A DNA stretch of 64,000 nt, from contig NC_049992.1 in the NCBI RefSeq assembly GCF_000003815.2, forward strand, positions 7,402,493-7,466,492, given 5' to 3'. The translations under genes were made by a program, and so were the position numbers. Source of the stretch: Branchiostoma floridae. Its lineage: Eukaryota > Chordata > Leptocardii > Amphioxiformes > Branchiostomatidae. The notes under the pieces were generated by a model. The model saw only the letters and a list, made by a program, of their open reading frames with translations. It ran no database searches and was not told the origin of the DNA. Below are positions 23,601-35,827 of the stretch, piece after piece; within the stretch, counting starts at the first letter, position 1; each line of letters begins with the position of its first letter.

Positions 23601-24999
23601 GAAATTATCCATACTTAGTATTTTCAGAAACAAAATGTGCACAAACTGTTTTTCTAAATCTTTTTCAAACTGTCTTTTGTTGAAGTACCGATCTATTGGT
23701 ACCACATGGCTTTATTATAACAAGGATATTATGAATACCAAGTAGTCTCATTCTCATACTAGTGTACAGAGCCTCGCCTACAGCCTATTTATTGCAGATT
23801 TGGGGACTCTGCTACACCAAGCTGGGGTTTCCACTCTTGTGGATGTGGCCAATTAGAGAATGCAATGCCTAAATGTTTTCTTCAATAGGTAAGGCCTTAT
23901 CTGATTGACTTAACGTTAGTTCACCTTTATCCACGGTGTAAGAAAACACAACGGATTTAGGTTGCCCCGTGGATAAAGGTGAACTAGCGGTACAGCTGGT
24001 TAGAGGACGGGCACTCCAAAGTGGAAATCTCAGCCTACCAAGGTTTAGGCCCAGCGGGCTCTGCATAGAGGAATGAGTAGTCCAGAAGCTCATCTTGCCT
24101 AGAGTTGTCTGTATTTGCTTTTGCAGCGACCACTGCCAAACCATCCCAACCAGCAACAACCGAGGCACCATGTGAATATGGCATCCTTTGTGAGCAGGAG
24201 AGAATGTACAAATATCTGAAGAAGGAGGTGAAAGGTACATATGTAGTGAACACCTGAACACATTAATTGAATTTATCCAGCAATAGTATCATTTTGTATT
24301 TGTGAACTGTATCTTTTCAACCTGTCTTGTTGTGACCTGTACTTAGCCCGGTGTGGCAAAAGTGTGCAATAAAGGTCTTCATTCATTCATTCATTCATAT
24401 TTTTTTGTATCCGTTAAATGGTTGGGTATCTTTTCAACGTGTTTTGTTGTGACCTGTTCTTAGCCCGGTGTGGCAAAAATGTGCAAGAAAGGTCTTCATT
24501 CATTAATATTGGCCTTAAGTCTGCAGCATTATGCTTTCTCTGTCCATATCTGAGAATGATTATAAGAAAGTCTGACTGAGGACTGAAATCCAAGCTTACT
24601 TCCTGAGAATACTACAAGTAATTCCATTCTGATTTATGTTTTCAAGGTACACCCTTGATTTGCTTTTGATCTTCTTTTGACTAAACAAAGGTTCAAACAA
24701 ACAAAAGCACATACAGGTGAAAATCCCAAACTGACATAAAAAATTCATGTCTTGCAGAACTCCTTGAGGAAGATAGGAAGCTGCTCCAGACGACTAAAGG
24801 CGCTAATACCGAGCTCGCTGTGATCCTGGGTGGTACGGTCATCCTCATCCTGGGCATCATCTTGCTCTGTATCATCAGATGTGTCGACAGGAAGATGGAG
24901 GAAAACAAGAGAATCAAGAGGGAAGCCAAACGGAAACAAAAAGAGAAGGACCAAGTTGGCGTACCCTCAACTTCAAGGTCCTTTACATCTATGAAATAG
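20666..24999 (+). CDS. Single-pass membrane protein with one TSP1 domain
   Basis: Five exons: 20666-20747 (signal peptide, MKLYLRTVAAALLVILQ), 21288-21563 (basic, low-complexity linker), 23045-23233 (TSP1 domain, WTTWGSWGACSKTCG), 24127-24234 (Thr/Pro-rich stalk with two Cys) and 24758-24999 (coiled-coil-like stretch, membrane span LAVILGGTVILILGIILLCI, short highly basic tail, stop TAG). All four introns are phase 1 and the sum is 897 nt (298 codons plus stop). The TSP1 domain has the WxxW C-mannosylation motif and a CSKTCG O-fucosylation site. It is transcribed divergently from the EGF/Ig/TSP1 gene, which also uses phase-1 TSP1 exons. Two tRNA genes sit in its second intron. The function is unknown; an adhesion or matrix-sensing role is only a guess from the domain. 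Confidence 0.8.
22045..22115 (+). tRNA. tRNA-Ala (anticodon CGC)
   Basis: A 71-nt cloverleaf: acceptor GGGGATG pairing with CATCTCT (two G-U pairs), D-arm GCTC/GAGC, anticodon stem CTCGC/GTGAG around loop TTCGCAT, T-arm CCGGG/CCCGG with loop TTCAATC. GTTCAATCC gives a B-box. A T-run (CTCTTTT) follows as a Pol III terminator. It forms one arm of an inverted repeat with 22715-22785. Confidence 0.9.
22715..22785 (-). tRNA. tRNA-Ala (anticodon CGC), inverted second copy
   Basis: The reverse complement of the copy at 22045. It differs at the last base so that the acceptor stem closes with G-C (CATCTCC), which makes it the better-paired of the two. The minus-strand downstream sequence contains T-runs for termination. 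Confidence 0.9.
23221..23400 (+). repeat. Re-duplicated TSP1 exon 3 donor junction
   Basis: The exon end CTAGCGGATTGTG|GTAAGT recurs at about 23266 (TCTAGCGGACTACTGTAAGT) and 23384 (CTAGCGGATTGTGGCAAGTT). These are two decaying copies within 170 bp downstream. Confidence 0.7.
24290..24510. mobile_element. Tandem 3'-tail fragments of a retroelement
   Basis: Two related about 90-bp segments share TTGTTGTGACCTG...TTAGCCCGGTGTGGCAAAA and end in ATTC repeats (TCATTCATTCATTCAT). This looks like the 3' tail of a non-LTR element or SINE. It lies in the last intron of the TSP1 membrane gene. Confidence 0.6.
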
Positions 25000-27900
25000 G
25001 GGGGAGGAAAATCTTCATTTTAAATTTTTTTTTTGCTGAGGAATATACATGTCAAGTGCTCTGGGCATGTAAGGCCACACATATTTAATTTGTTGATTCT
25101 CAGATTGAAAAAAGATACATTGTATGCTAAAGGCCATGCTGATTTGATTAAATGGATAACATCCATGCATGCATCTCCCGAAAAGTTTTTCTGTAAATCG
25201 TACAAAGCAGCTGTAAAATCATAACATATATGCCATAAAAGTTGAAAGAATATTGGAAAAGCAAATGCTAATGTTACAGAGTTTTAAAGTAAATTCCAAA
25301 GTGAAGGATCAACAATAATGAATCTACCGTTCATGACTAGTATTCCATACTCTGTGTGTTAAGGAATTTGTTAAGTCTTCTGACCACTTAGATTCATTAT
25401 GAAGGCAACTTTTTGGGGGAGGGGGGCACCTTTTTTTCACTCTCGCCTCAGTTTTGGGGTTCCCTAAGGATATCATCCATGTAATTAAATCAACATGGCT
25501 TAACTGGAAAAACATATGCATGATAATAACAAAGCCTTAGGACCAGGTTTATGCCTTGGTTCCATTATACTCAGTTTTATGAAGTGAATAAAGTCATTCA
25601 AGTTTTTTCCCATGCCCTATTCTTTTATGATGTCGACTAGTCATGTTATATTTTCACGTTAAAACCTCTGAGGTCGATGGAAATCAACTGTTTTGGCCTA
25701 TTGACATAAAAAAAGGTAGCGGTTCATTATCAAACATTTCGGAAAAAAATCTCTTACATATCTTGCAGTGATTTCCCCACCAAGTCCATATGTTTATTAT
25801 CCAGAGTATTATACCGTGTGAACGTATCAACCCCAAGCTGGCATAATAAGCCTGTTCTTGGTTTAAACTGCACATGCAATAGGTCAAAGGTGAAGAAAAC
25901 CTTCAACCTTCAACAGGAACCTTCAACTTTGACATATTACCCACAGTACACCACACTGCTCATGCACAGTCCAAACCTTGAAATGGCTTATTCAACTCTT
26001 TTGTCCTTTTAATTATACTACATAAAGAAATCATCTCCTGTATTCAACATACATGCATGTACAAACAAGAATGTTTAAACCATTTCCACATGTGAGCTAA
26101 CAGTTACACAAGTACATACATTTCGTAAACATTGCAGCTTTTATCAACGAAGTCTTTCCAGAGGCAAGTGTTGAGTTCATAAGCTGAGTCAAGGAGCTTT
26201 ATCTGCTAAAAGCTCCTTGGCTGAGTTGAGGCACCAATTTTTGTAGCTAAACTACACATTTACAGTACATTAACATAATCACCAATGGAAGCCGTCTGTT
26301 ACAGTACTCTTTTAGGGCTTTAATGATTTAGTCTATTTATCTTATACTAGTTTCTTTTCTTCATTACAATGTGGTGCTTACAACTTTGGTCTTGCTTGTG
26401 CGTTTTTTTTCTTTTGGTTCTTCTACATTTTGAAATACCCAACCACTTTAAATCTAATACCATAACAACATTTTTGTTTATGAAATAAGAATAACACTTA
26501 CATATGGAATAAAATATACATATCCTTGCACATATGCAGGAAACTAATACAAACGAATATTGCTGTATCCTTATGCCATCACATATTTTCTACTTTCTAC
26601 TGTAACACGAAAAAATCCAAATTTCTGTTTAACTATATTACGTTAGGTAAGTAGGTATATTCATAAATCCACAATTATACATACAGCACCCATCCAAAGT
26701 GGAATTTGCCCCTGCTGTAGTGCTTGCATTACTGTGTGGACCAAGGGCTATAAACATGAAGATGGGAACCACCCTATAACTGAATGGTACAGGAAGGATT
26801 TACTCAACACCCAAGGGTCACCAGATAAACCTAGGGATATTTGTACAACTTTAAAAGCATCATTTGTTATTCTGAAAAATGAATTGAGTAAAAGACAACA
26901 CATAGTATATAGTGTAACCTCAAGGATTATAAAAATCTGGTTGTTTCTTGTCACTTTAAATTTGTTGCAAAAGAAGTATGCAAGAATTCGAAGACAATAC
27001 ATCACTTTTTCCCTGCAAAAGAACTCAATAACTATCATATACATGTACTTATACATTCGAGACATCTCATTGTAACAGAAAATACACCTTGAGGGCTACA
27101 CATGGAATAGATACTACAGTTACCTTAATATTCAAGTAAAACAATATTCAATTCAAACTCTACAACTGGATGAAAATGAGACATTTAGTTTGGAACATTT
27201 TGAGAGACATACATTACTCTTCTTCAGTTTTTTTTCAGAATAACTTAAAAAGTTTAAGAAAAAATAAAAAGCATTTGTGACGGACTACAATGAAGCTGAA
27301 GCACTGGATGCAACAACAAAAAATAAATTATGCAGCACTAAGGACTCTTACAACAAAAGTGTACACACACAACAAATGGACAATTGTATACAGGCAGGGC
27401 TCGAAATTCATTTTGGGGATTAGGTGCACTGGTGCACCCAGCTAAAAAAATTGGGTGCACCAAAAAATTTTTGGGTGCACCACTTAGATTTAAATAGAAT
27501 GTCAGAAAAACCTAATAACAAAACTAAGTTACAAACTTTCAAATTCAAACTACCATGATGGACATTTTTATTATCTTTCTAACACTTAGATGTCAAGACT
27601 ATGATGTATACTAGCATACTTGATATCTTTACATACATAAACCTAAGAAAATATTTGGGTGCACCCTGTGCACCCACTGAATAAAATTGGGTGCACAGTT
27701 CCAATTTTGGGTGCACCTGGGTGCACATGCACCCAGTATTTTGAGCCCTGTATACAGGTATACACATGTACATACATCTTACTTAGTATATATTTTTGCC
27801 ACTTTGTTATGGTTGCAATTACTAATTGTGTTTGAACATATCCATCCTACACTTGCTCCTCTGATCGCTTCCTTGCTGAATAAAAGGTAGTCTAGCACCC

Positions 27901-28604
27901 ATCCCCATTTAAACGTTTGGACCTTACATGTATGTTTGTGCGTAGGGCTTTTCCTTTGATGTCATCTGCACCATGTTGGATAGAATACAACACGGTGTAT
28001 TCCATATCGGAATCCATCAGCCAAATTAGGGCCTTATTTACATAATCAAGGGTAAAAGTAAAAGAGGTTAATATCATCTAATTTACTTCATCATATGGAC
28101 TGGTACTTATAATTTTATAAGCACTTTATAGCTTTCAGAAACAAATCTACGGCTCGACCCATGGTATCCAGACCAAGGAGACCCACAAGTATTTACAAGG
28201 CCTGAACTTGATCCTAAAACCTGACATATATTTCCATAACAAGGGATTTCAGTTCAGCTTATCAAGAGAACCTTGCTCACCATAGACGTCCTCTAATTTA
28301 CTGCGACCAATGAAATCTTTTCATCATAATGATATGTGTAGTAGTTCAGCCAATAGTAGACAAGCTACACCACTGTCTAAGTTTTCATTCCTAACTAAGA
28401 GTATGCTTTATCGAACACATTCATATTTTCACGTTGAGACAGATGTACGTTGTGCGATGGGATAGGTCTACTATGGGCACTTTCACAAATGGAATCCTTG
28501 TCTATGATCATAAGTACTTCTTATAAGTTCTCATAAGTAGTAATAATCTTCTCCGTAGTAAGAATCTTCTCCTAAGATTGACTGTGAGTCTAAGACAGCC
28601 AACA
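25000..28604. other. Convergent intergenic region
   Basis: Between the stop codons of the TSP1 membrane gene and the SLC66A1-like gene. It holds AT-rich untranslated sequence, dispersed repeat fragments near 25110 and 25380 (GGCCATG...ATGGAT...ACATCC family) and one hAT-like miniature element. I see no supported coding region. Confidence 0.6.
27395..27750. mobile_element. hAT-like miniature transposon with perfect 8-bp target duplication
   Basis: Ends CAGGGCTCGAAAT and TTTTGAGCCCTG are inverted. The 8-bp TATACAGG flanks it on both sides (27387-27394 and 27751-27758), as expected for hAT elements. The interior is full of GGGTGCACC/GGTGCACCC words. Related copies are at 47464 and 55105. Confidence 0.92.
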
Positions 28605-31600
28605 TCACACCGAGATGGCCCCATCTGCAGTCTGCAGGATAGGAGTGGTGTCTCCATTGTCCTTTTCTTCGTCTTCAGCTCCGTAAACAAAGAACTGTAG
28701 AAATAACTGGGATAGAGTTAAGGATGGAAACGTATGGTGGAAGATGTTGTAGATATTATAGTTTCTTACGAATGTTTTCATAGGGCTATGTTAATTCAAT
28801 TGCATGGATGACATCCACATGTGTCTAGATGTGGGGCTGCCCACCCTCCGCGGGAAGGATCGTCTGACGGCCGAAGGCCATATTCGGCCCGTTTGAAATA
28901 GTTCGATTTACTCGAAGGAAGCCTGTGTGATACAACTAAGAACCTGTGTGATACGGGAAGTTATCACACGGTCCAAACACCTGTATCGAACGTTTTTGCG
29001 TCACAGGTATGACATAAAACAAGTTATCACCCAGTCCCAAACACCTGTGTTGACCTTTAGCGAGGTATGGCACAAGGTAATCTCTAGGCAAATTTACCAG
29101 ATGTACCAGTGGCATAAGATAGTATTAAAGCTGGCTAAGGAGTATAGCTGGCCAAAGGGAGTCATCAGCCTTCGATAGCCAAACACACTCCTAGACTGGC
29201 TTCACTCCTTTAGCAGCTTTTGATACTATCTTATGCTATGGTAGGATCTGCTTGGAGATTAGGCATGAGGAAGGATACAGTTGCGTCAAAGGTCATGGTG
29301 CCGAGACTGCCGACCAGCCAGGGGAGGTGGCGGATGATGAAGTATCCCTTGGTGCTTTGCAGCAGGATCTGGAGTCCATACAGCAGGTTCCCCAGGATGG
29401 CTAGAGAGAACATCCAGATAGACAGGCCTTCTGTCGACTTACGCTTCCACTGGGGGGAGGGGGGTAGGAGGCAAAAGGAAAAATAAACAGTTCAATTCAT
29501 GATACAGTATAAGTAAATAAAGAGAGGGCTTGAGCGCAGTACATAGATACATAGCTGATAGAATTATGGATGGCCAGAGAGAACATCCAGATAGGCTTCT
29601 GTTGACTTACGCTTCCACTGGGGAGGGGGGCAAAAGGAAAAATAAACAGTAAAATTCATGATATAAGTAAAAAAAGGGAGGGTTTGAGTGCATTACATAC
29701 AGCGAGAATACAGTGCTGATAAAATTATGGATGACTAGGGAGAACATCCAGATAGACATGTACAGGTGGGGAGGGGGGCGATTGGGGTAGAAGGAAAGAT
29801 TAAAGCTGAAAACATTTCCGTGTGACATAAGATGGACACCAATATGGAACCAAGCAAGCAACTGTCACATCAGACAAAAGACAGTGTTTGTATGTAAGCA
29901 AGTCTAAATTCAGCAAAGAGGAATTTAGCATGTGATGTGTCTTGACATATTGCAAGAAAGAATTGCAATTCCGAGCCCCATGCAGCTTTTTTCAGTACTG
30001 CAGCAAAAATTACGGCTTTTGTTTTGTCTTAGGGACTTACTACGGTCTTAGATTGCTCTAAAAGAATTACCATAAAAGCGTGCCCCCAAGCAGCTACCCT
30101 TCAACACTGCAGGGGTGTCTTTGTCAAAGACTTTGAACAGGATAACTGAAGTGTTCTTTTTGATTTGCATCAAGATATATACAAATGGAAGCTGTTATGC
30201 TTCATCTTACAAAATGTTGTGCTACGTTAAGAAGAATGTTTGATGAGGAAAGTACATTTGCACACTTACATTTTTGTAGATTTGAGGCATACGAGACCCG
30301 AGATACAGCACAGAGGAGCCGATACCGACGGCATAGCCAGCATCACTCTCGGCATCCTGTGACATTAATAAACCGTCATATTCAAAATGCATTTTTCAGA
30401 CATTTGAACTTCGAAAAAAGTAGTACACACACACACACAAAAAAAAGTAAACATATAATGATTATTCACCAAATTAAAGAACTTACCCATCTTGATGATA
30501 TAATTGGAGGAAGTAAATATTGCAGCAAAAGTTTTTAAGTTGGTAAATAATAAAATATGGCTTTAACTGTATATCATCTTCCAAAGTTCAACCTACAACC
30601 CTGTGATAAAACAATGAACGCTGCGCTTATCAATTTGTCTTTTTCAAGTTTCAAATCTTCCCATACTATCAAATTTTTGACTGTGCTAAAAATAACGATC
30701 CAGATTGTCCATTACAAATTTTTGACCAATGATAGCGTGTCAATGACAAAAAAAATACACAGTTTGACCAATGAGAGGATGGCTGCATATTTACATTTTG
30801 TGTGTTTATTTTGTATCTGTCTATATTTTACCAGGATGGGACTACAGTATTAGTCTATTGTGTCTCAATAATAAAAGGTATCAATTACAAAGAAAAGACT
30901 TACAGGAAAGAGAGGGTGGTTGAGAAGGGATCGTCCGGAGGCGTGTTTGACGGTTGCCATGGCGGCGTCCCGTTGCCATGGGAACAGGCCGAAGACGAGG
31001 CCGTTCAGTGACAGCATCAGACAGCACGAGAGGACAGCATTGTTGACAGAAAAATCGTCACCGCCAGGAACAGCTAAACTCAAACTTTTATCTGTGAGGA
31101 AAAAGAGGAAAACTATTTCTGACAATTAAAATTTATTCACAGAATTCCACCCGCCACACATATCCTACTGTCTAAAGCCTATGTCACATTTCCAAACCGG
31201 GGTCCAGCAGGGCTGTTTGCAGAAACGAAAGATTTAAGTTTATGCCAATAAATTTGCACAAGGCATGCTGTTGGATCATTTTTAATTCGTTTTGTGTGCT
31301 TTTATCAGTCATGATTAAAAAAATGTATCAAGAGATCAAATCCAGAAATGAAGAAATTGTGTTATACACTGTGAAGAGCTGGCTGTGTAGTCATTTGATC
31401 AACCTTCCTGATCACTTAGATTTCAAATAAAAATGAAAGTACAAATGTAACTTTTTTTTTTACCAAACAAATTGTTATTTGCACACTCGCATCGGTTCTG
31501 GGGTTCTCAGAAGATATTATTCAAATAATCGAATCAACGTGGCCTATCTTATACAACAAAGTATCAAAACCAGACTTACTTTTTCTCCTGTTCTTTATTA

Positions 31601-34195
31601 GACAGTAGAACCACTGTGAGATCATCAGGCAGTCCATGAACACATAGTATATTGCAGTGTATAGCTGTATGGGAGGAGCAAGGAAATGTTTCATTAGTTA
31701 TTATATAAAACAAGCAAGGTTAAACTCACATCACTGTAAAAATGAAATTTCATCATTCCAACAGGTGCACTAAGACAGGCTGGGATTTTGTGGGCATAAA
31801 AAATTTGCATGGGAAAAACTTGTGTGTGAAAAATCTGTGTATGACAACATGCACAGTATACTGTAAATGCAGAAATGTTCGCGGTGGATTAATGTTCGAA
31901 CTTAAAACCACCGCGAACATTTGTCTGTTATTATATTAGACTGCAGTCCATGGTGTTACCGCGAACTTAAATCCACCGCAAAGTCCATTTACCCTGCTAA
32001 CGCGAAATTAAATCCCCGCGAACTTAAATGCATTTACAGTAGTTGATTCCCAAGGGTTCTACGATCTTTTTACAGCTTCAAACTTAAACGCTTCAAATTT
32101 TCAAAAGAGATGACAAAAATGGATTAAATATGATATTGCCGCATGATAGAGGTCAAAGTCCTGTTCTGTCAATATTCTGGTGATTTTACAGTGATTTTTA
32201 AATGTTTAGTTTTTGGTGGCAAAAAAAGTTGAAACTTGTGTATTCCCTTCAGGAGAGAACAATGCTGCTATCTTTCTAGGAAATCATCATCAAATGATAT
32301 TTCATACATGGTTAATTTTCTATAATTCTGGAGCTGACCTGTATGGGCAGTTGACCCGTGAGAAGACAGCCTATGAGGTTTGCCGTGTCTCCGAACAGCC
32401 ACAGTAGCAGGAACGGTAACGACAGCGCCGTGTCAGCGTTTCCGCTCTTCCAACCTTTGTACAGCTGACTGGAAAAAATTGGATCCATGTCATTACAGTT
32501 ACACCTCAGAGGATTTAGTTTATGTAAGTGATTCTCAGATTTAAAGAAAAGAAAAATTTTAGACATAGGAAAAGGAGAAAAATTATAGCCTCGTATCCAG
32601 CCGTATTACATTATTTTTTTTTATAGGTCCAGAGTCTCTTCTGTCCTCTCCACTATTTGCAGAGAGGACAGAAGAGACTCAGGAGCTATAATACGGCTAG
32701 ATACCAGGCTAAAAAAATTAGACGGGGCTAAGAAAAAACAGATATTATATGATAAAGAGAAGAAAGCAAATAAATGCTATATTAAACACAATACTTACAT
32801 GTACAAAGTGTTGCCCTAAAAATACATTGCACAGAACTTTTTATCTAACCCAGTGGTAGAAATACTTTTTTTCAGTCTTCTGCAATCTTGAAAATCTATC
32901 TGCAAATTGCAGATTGCAGACGGGTATTTTGAACACTGTAACCCTTCCTGGTGTATCACTAACATAGTTGGGAATATCCCTTTTTCAAAATTTGTTCAAT
33001 GTTTCTGTGTTTCTAATAAATGTAGTAGATAAGTTTGAATTGCAAGATGGGGACAATGGACGATAAACTGGACAGTACATGTGGGTGTACATGTAGCACA
33101 TGGCATGTTGTGCAACCAATGTAAACATACAGTTAATCAACAACCACATTATATAAACATTGTTGGCCTACAATGTATTTAAACCAACAACTTTGATACA
33201 CTGAAAAATGGCAAAACTTATAGCCATTTGACACAGAGGGCCTAAATGCTCTTTTCCTTTTTTTAGTCTTTTGTGAGCCACCCAAAATCAACGTAATTCC
33301 TAAATTACCTAATAAGCCGTAACTTGTGATAGGTCACTTCCATCTTATGCAAAGGTCACAAATAAACTCCGGTCTATTGGAACAGGTGGTTCCATAGACA
33401 GGACTTTTCATCATTATGTCAGTGGGAAAAATTATATAACAGGCCACAAAAAAGTGGTTCTTATGAAGCAGTGGTCACTTGTACAGGTTTGACTGTGACA
33501 ATGTATTTTTTAAAAGCTTGATGTTATGTTGTATTTTATAGAGGTATATTATTTATTTTCCCCCTGGTCATAGTAAAGGTTAGGATATTTGGAAGTAGGT
33601 CATGACTCAGGAATGTCACATGATAGTAACATGACTGGTCAGTACTCTCCAAGCAGATGTTACAAGGCAATGAAACATTTTTCAAGCTCCCCTTTCTTTT
33701 ACAAAATAATACAGTGTATAAAATATAAAGGTAAAAGGAAGGTAAAAGGAAGGTAAAAGGCAGTGGAAGGAGAGGGATGGGCTATGCCTACCGAATACCA
33801 TGCCCTAGACAGAGAGGATAACAACCCAAAGCGAATACTTTGAATCAAGGAGGTTGAAAAAAAATTTTTTTTCAACCTCCTTGTTTGAAAGGAAGTACAA
33901 AAATGTCAACAATCAGAGAAAGCACCAATCGACAAACACAAATGAAGAGGAACCAAAAAACGAGAAGATCACTTTATACTTACGGTAAACTGACTACAAT
34001 CCAGCACAGTATAGACACCAGACCCAAGATGAAACCTGTGTATTCCTTTGGACCAACCACGCACTGGTGGAACGTGTGCCATATCCACTCCACACCGCCG
34101 TGTTCCGAGCAGTTCACGGGAAAGTCCGGGTCCATGGTGGGATACACTGCGCTCCACTCGCGGGAGTCATTGTAGGACAGTTGGAGGTAGTGCAT
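28605..34195 (-). CDS. SLC66A1: SLC66A1/PQLC2-like lysosomal cationic amino-acid transporter
   Basis: Seven exons on the minus strand: 33984-34195, 32339-32468, 31580-31664, 30904-31091, 30270-30356, 29279-29449 and 28605-28694. Frames join exactly (963 nt, 320 residues plus TGA). The start has ACCATG context at 34195. The two PQ-loop dipeptides are visible: LPQLYKGW across exons 1/2 and MPQIYKN in exon 5. Also visible are the family-typical NLIGCLLTGQLPIQ segment and HHLPW-like RHLPWLVGSLG near the C-terminus. PQ-loop SLC66A1 proteins export cationic amino acids from lysosomes. The tail holds DTTPIL, which fits a DxxxL(L/I)-type lysosomal sorting signal. The exon 6 donor (ACT|GTATCC) is weak and a miniature transposon lies about 15 nt beyond it; the protein seems a few residues short there compared with the family. 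Confidence 0.88.
29104..29264. mobile_element. Palindromic MITE (same family), copy 3
   Basis: The right end GGTAGGATCTGCTTGGAGATTAG lies about 15 bp beyond the splice donor of SLC66A1 exon 6 (reading the minus strand). The left end is truncated but retains ATAAGATAGTATTAAAGCTGGC. Confidence 0.75.
29393..29812 (-). repeat. Tandem copies of the SLC66A1 exon 6 acceptor and exon start
   Basis: The true unit (about 29393-29567) spans intron, acceptor and the first codons WKRKSTEGLSIWMFS. A second copy (about 29568-29728) keeps acceptor and WKRKST but has a deletion that breaks the frame. A third (about 29729-29812) is more decayed. Copies 2 and 3 lie in the intron upstream of the real exon and are pseudo-exons. 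Confidence 0.85.
31861..32039. mobile_element. Miniature DNA transposon (CTGTAAATGCA family), intact copy
   Basis: Inverted termini CTGTAAATGCA and TGCATTTACAG are flanked by TA on both sides, as expected of Tc1/mariner-type insertions. The interior is a partly palindromic run of CCACCGCGAAC words. Size is about 180 bp; non-coding. Confidence 0.85.
32588..32712. mobile_element. Short palindromic (foldback) element
   Basis: Inverted arms: GTATCCAGCCGTATTA with AGAGTCTCTTCTGTCCTCT on the left; AGAGGACAGAAGAGACTC with TAATACGGCTAGATAC on the right. The loop is only about 11 bp. It lies in an intron of the SLC66A1-like gene. Confidence 0.75.
33846..33883. repeat. Perfect 38-bp palindrome
   Basis: CAAGGAGGTTGAAAAAAAA is followed directly by its exact reverse complement with no spacer. 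It would extrude as a cruciform or form a hairpin in RNA. It lies 100 bp beyond the SLC66A1 first coding exon donor. Confidence 0.95.
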
Positions 34196-35056
34196 GGTTT
34201 CTTAAATGTCTTGCAGAGGTCACAGAAAATCTTTGTCCATTCAACAGCTCCAGACAACTACTTGTTCTTTGACCCTGTTGACCCAGTTGTTGACAGTTTA
34301 CTCCAATCCAGGGCCTTGCCCCCTTCCTGGATAAGCAAGAATAAAAACAATATGTAAATAAGGCCAAATGAATTAAAAAACTTGTTCAACAGGTTTTTCT
34401 GCCTTGGAAAAATACTTTTATTCTACTAAAGTGAGATAGAAATATACAATTTTCAATTTGTAACTGAGACAGAAAAATATCATTTATGCAAATTAAAATC
34501 TAACTTGCACACCAATAAATGGCTCAAATTTAGTTCTTGCTGCCTTTTGACATCAGGAAAATGTGGACGTAAATCATGCAAATGAGGGACAAACTTTACA
34601 TAATTTATGAGGAAAAGATACAATAACCTTTCTTGCTTATACATGTATATGACTTTCATTACTTTTTTTTTGCTTTGGGTGAAGAAGGCAATAAACTGAT
34701 ACAATTTATGCAAATGGGGGACCATATTCATCAGTGACAAACAATTATGAAACATCATCTGAAAAATATTGTTTGGTCAAATTGGTGACAGTATGAGTTC
34801 ATTGAACTCCAGTTCAATTTTGATCTAATCCAGGCCTCAGCTTTCTCAAGCCCAACACAAACACAGATACAGTTATCAAAACAGACCTGGGAAGGATGAG
34901 CCTCATCAGTCATAAAAACACAGCTCAGTTGGTGGTATCCAAACAAGTGGTTTGTAATCTGCTGACCCTGGTTTGATTTCCGGGTGTCGACATGTTTTTT
35001 TTTTTTCTGTTCCTACTCGCCCCTCTGAATTGTTACGTTGGTTCCCACACCGGCCC

Positions 35057-35150
35057 TGTTAGGAACAGGCTAGAAATGTGCCACACAGTGAGTAACAGGC
35101 TAGCGGATGTGCCACACTGTGAGTAACAGGCTAAGATGTGCCACACAGGG
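35057..35150. repeat. Short tandem repeat (about 35-bp unit, three copies)
   Basis: Units share GTAACAGGCTAG...ATGTGCCACAC with small length differences. It is non-coding and lies upstream of the SLC66A1 start codon. Confidence 0.7.
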
Positions 35151-35827
35151 ATGTCGATCTCGGGGATTCAAGGACGAATCTTGCAAAGAAATGGGGGAGT
35201 TGTGTATTAGAGGCGGACTCAAGTAGCGTCAAACTTAAACCGGAATCGGCTGATCAGCCTTTTCTAGCGCAGTGGTCTTGCTGCTGGGTTGTAATCTGTA
35301 TGTTTGGGTGTCGGCATGTTTGTTTGTTTCTGTTCTTACTTCTTCTTCTTCTCCATCTTACTCACCCCTCTAAATTCTTACAAATTGGAAGGACGAAAGC
35401 TTTTTATTGTGTCTTGTCACAAAGTTGCCATACCCAGTTTTTAAGAAACAACAATCGAAATGAAACAAAAATTGTTACCATGACAAAAACATTTACAAAA
35501 CCATGATTATGGAAAGTACATTTGAGGATTTTACAGTAGTTTCCTTAGATGTAGAACAAGTAATTGAACTGGGTAGGCCTTGCTCCACATTCACCACTAT
35601 GTCCAGCAATTTGCAATTCTTTGATAAGCAAGATACAACTTCACAAGTGGACATGCCTGCATAATCATGAATACTTAATTAATTACAGAACCTCCCTGGT
35701 GTAAACAAGAATGGTGCTAATCTGCCACATAATTGGTCAACAAACTTGTTTTTCCCATCAATTATGACATTGAACAAAATGGCCAAAACGTCATCTAAAA
35801 TTGTCACAAATTATATTTATACTTACA

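Noticed and set aside
26734-27075. A 113-codon plus-strand frame in the intergenic region
   Set aside because: AT-rich, no splice support, no domain, and an equally long frame on the other strand.
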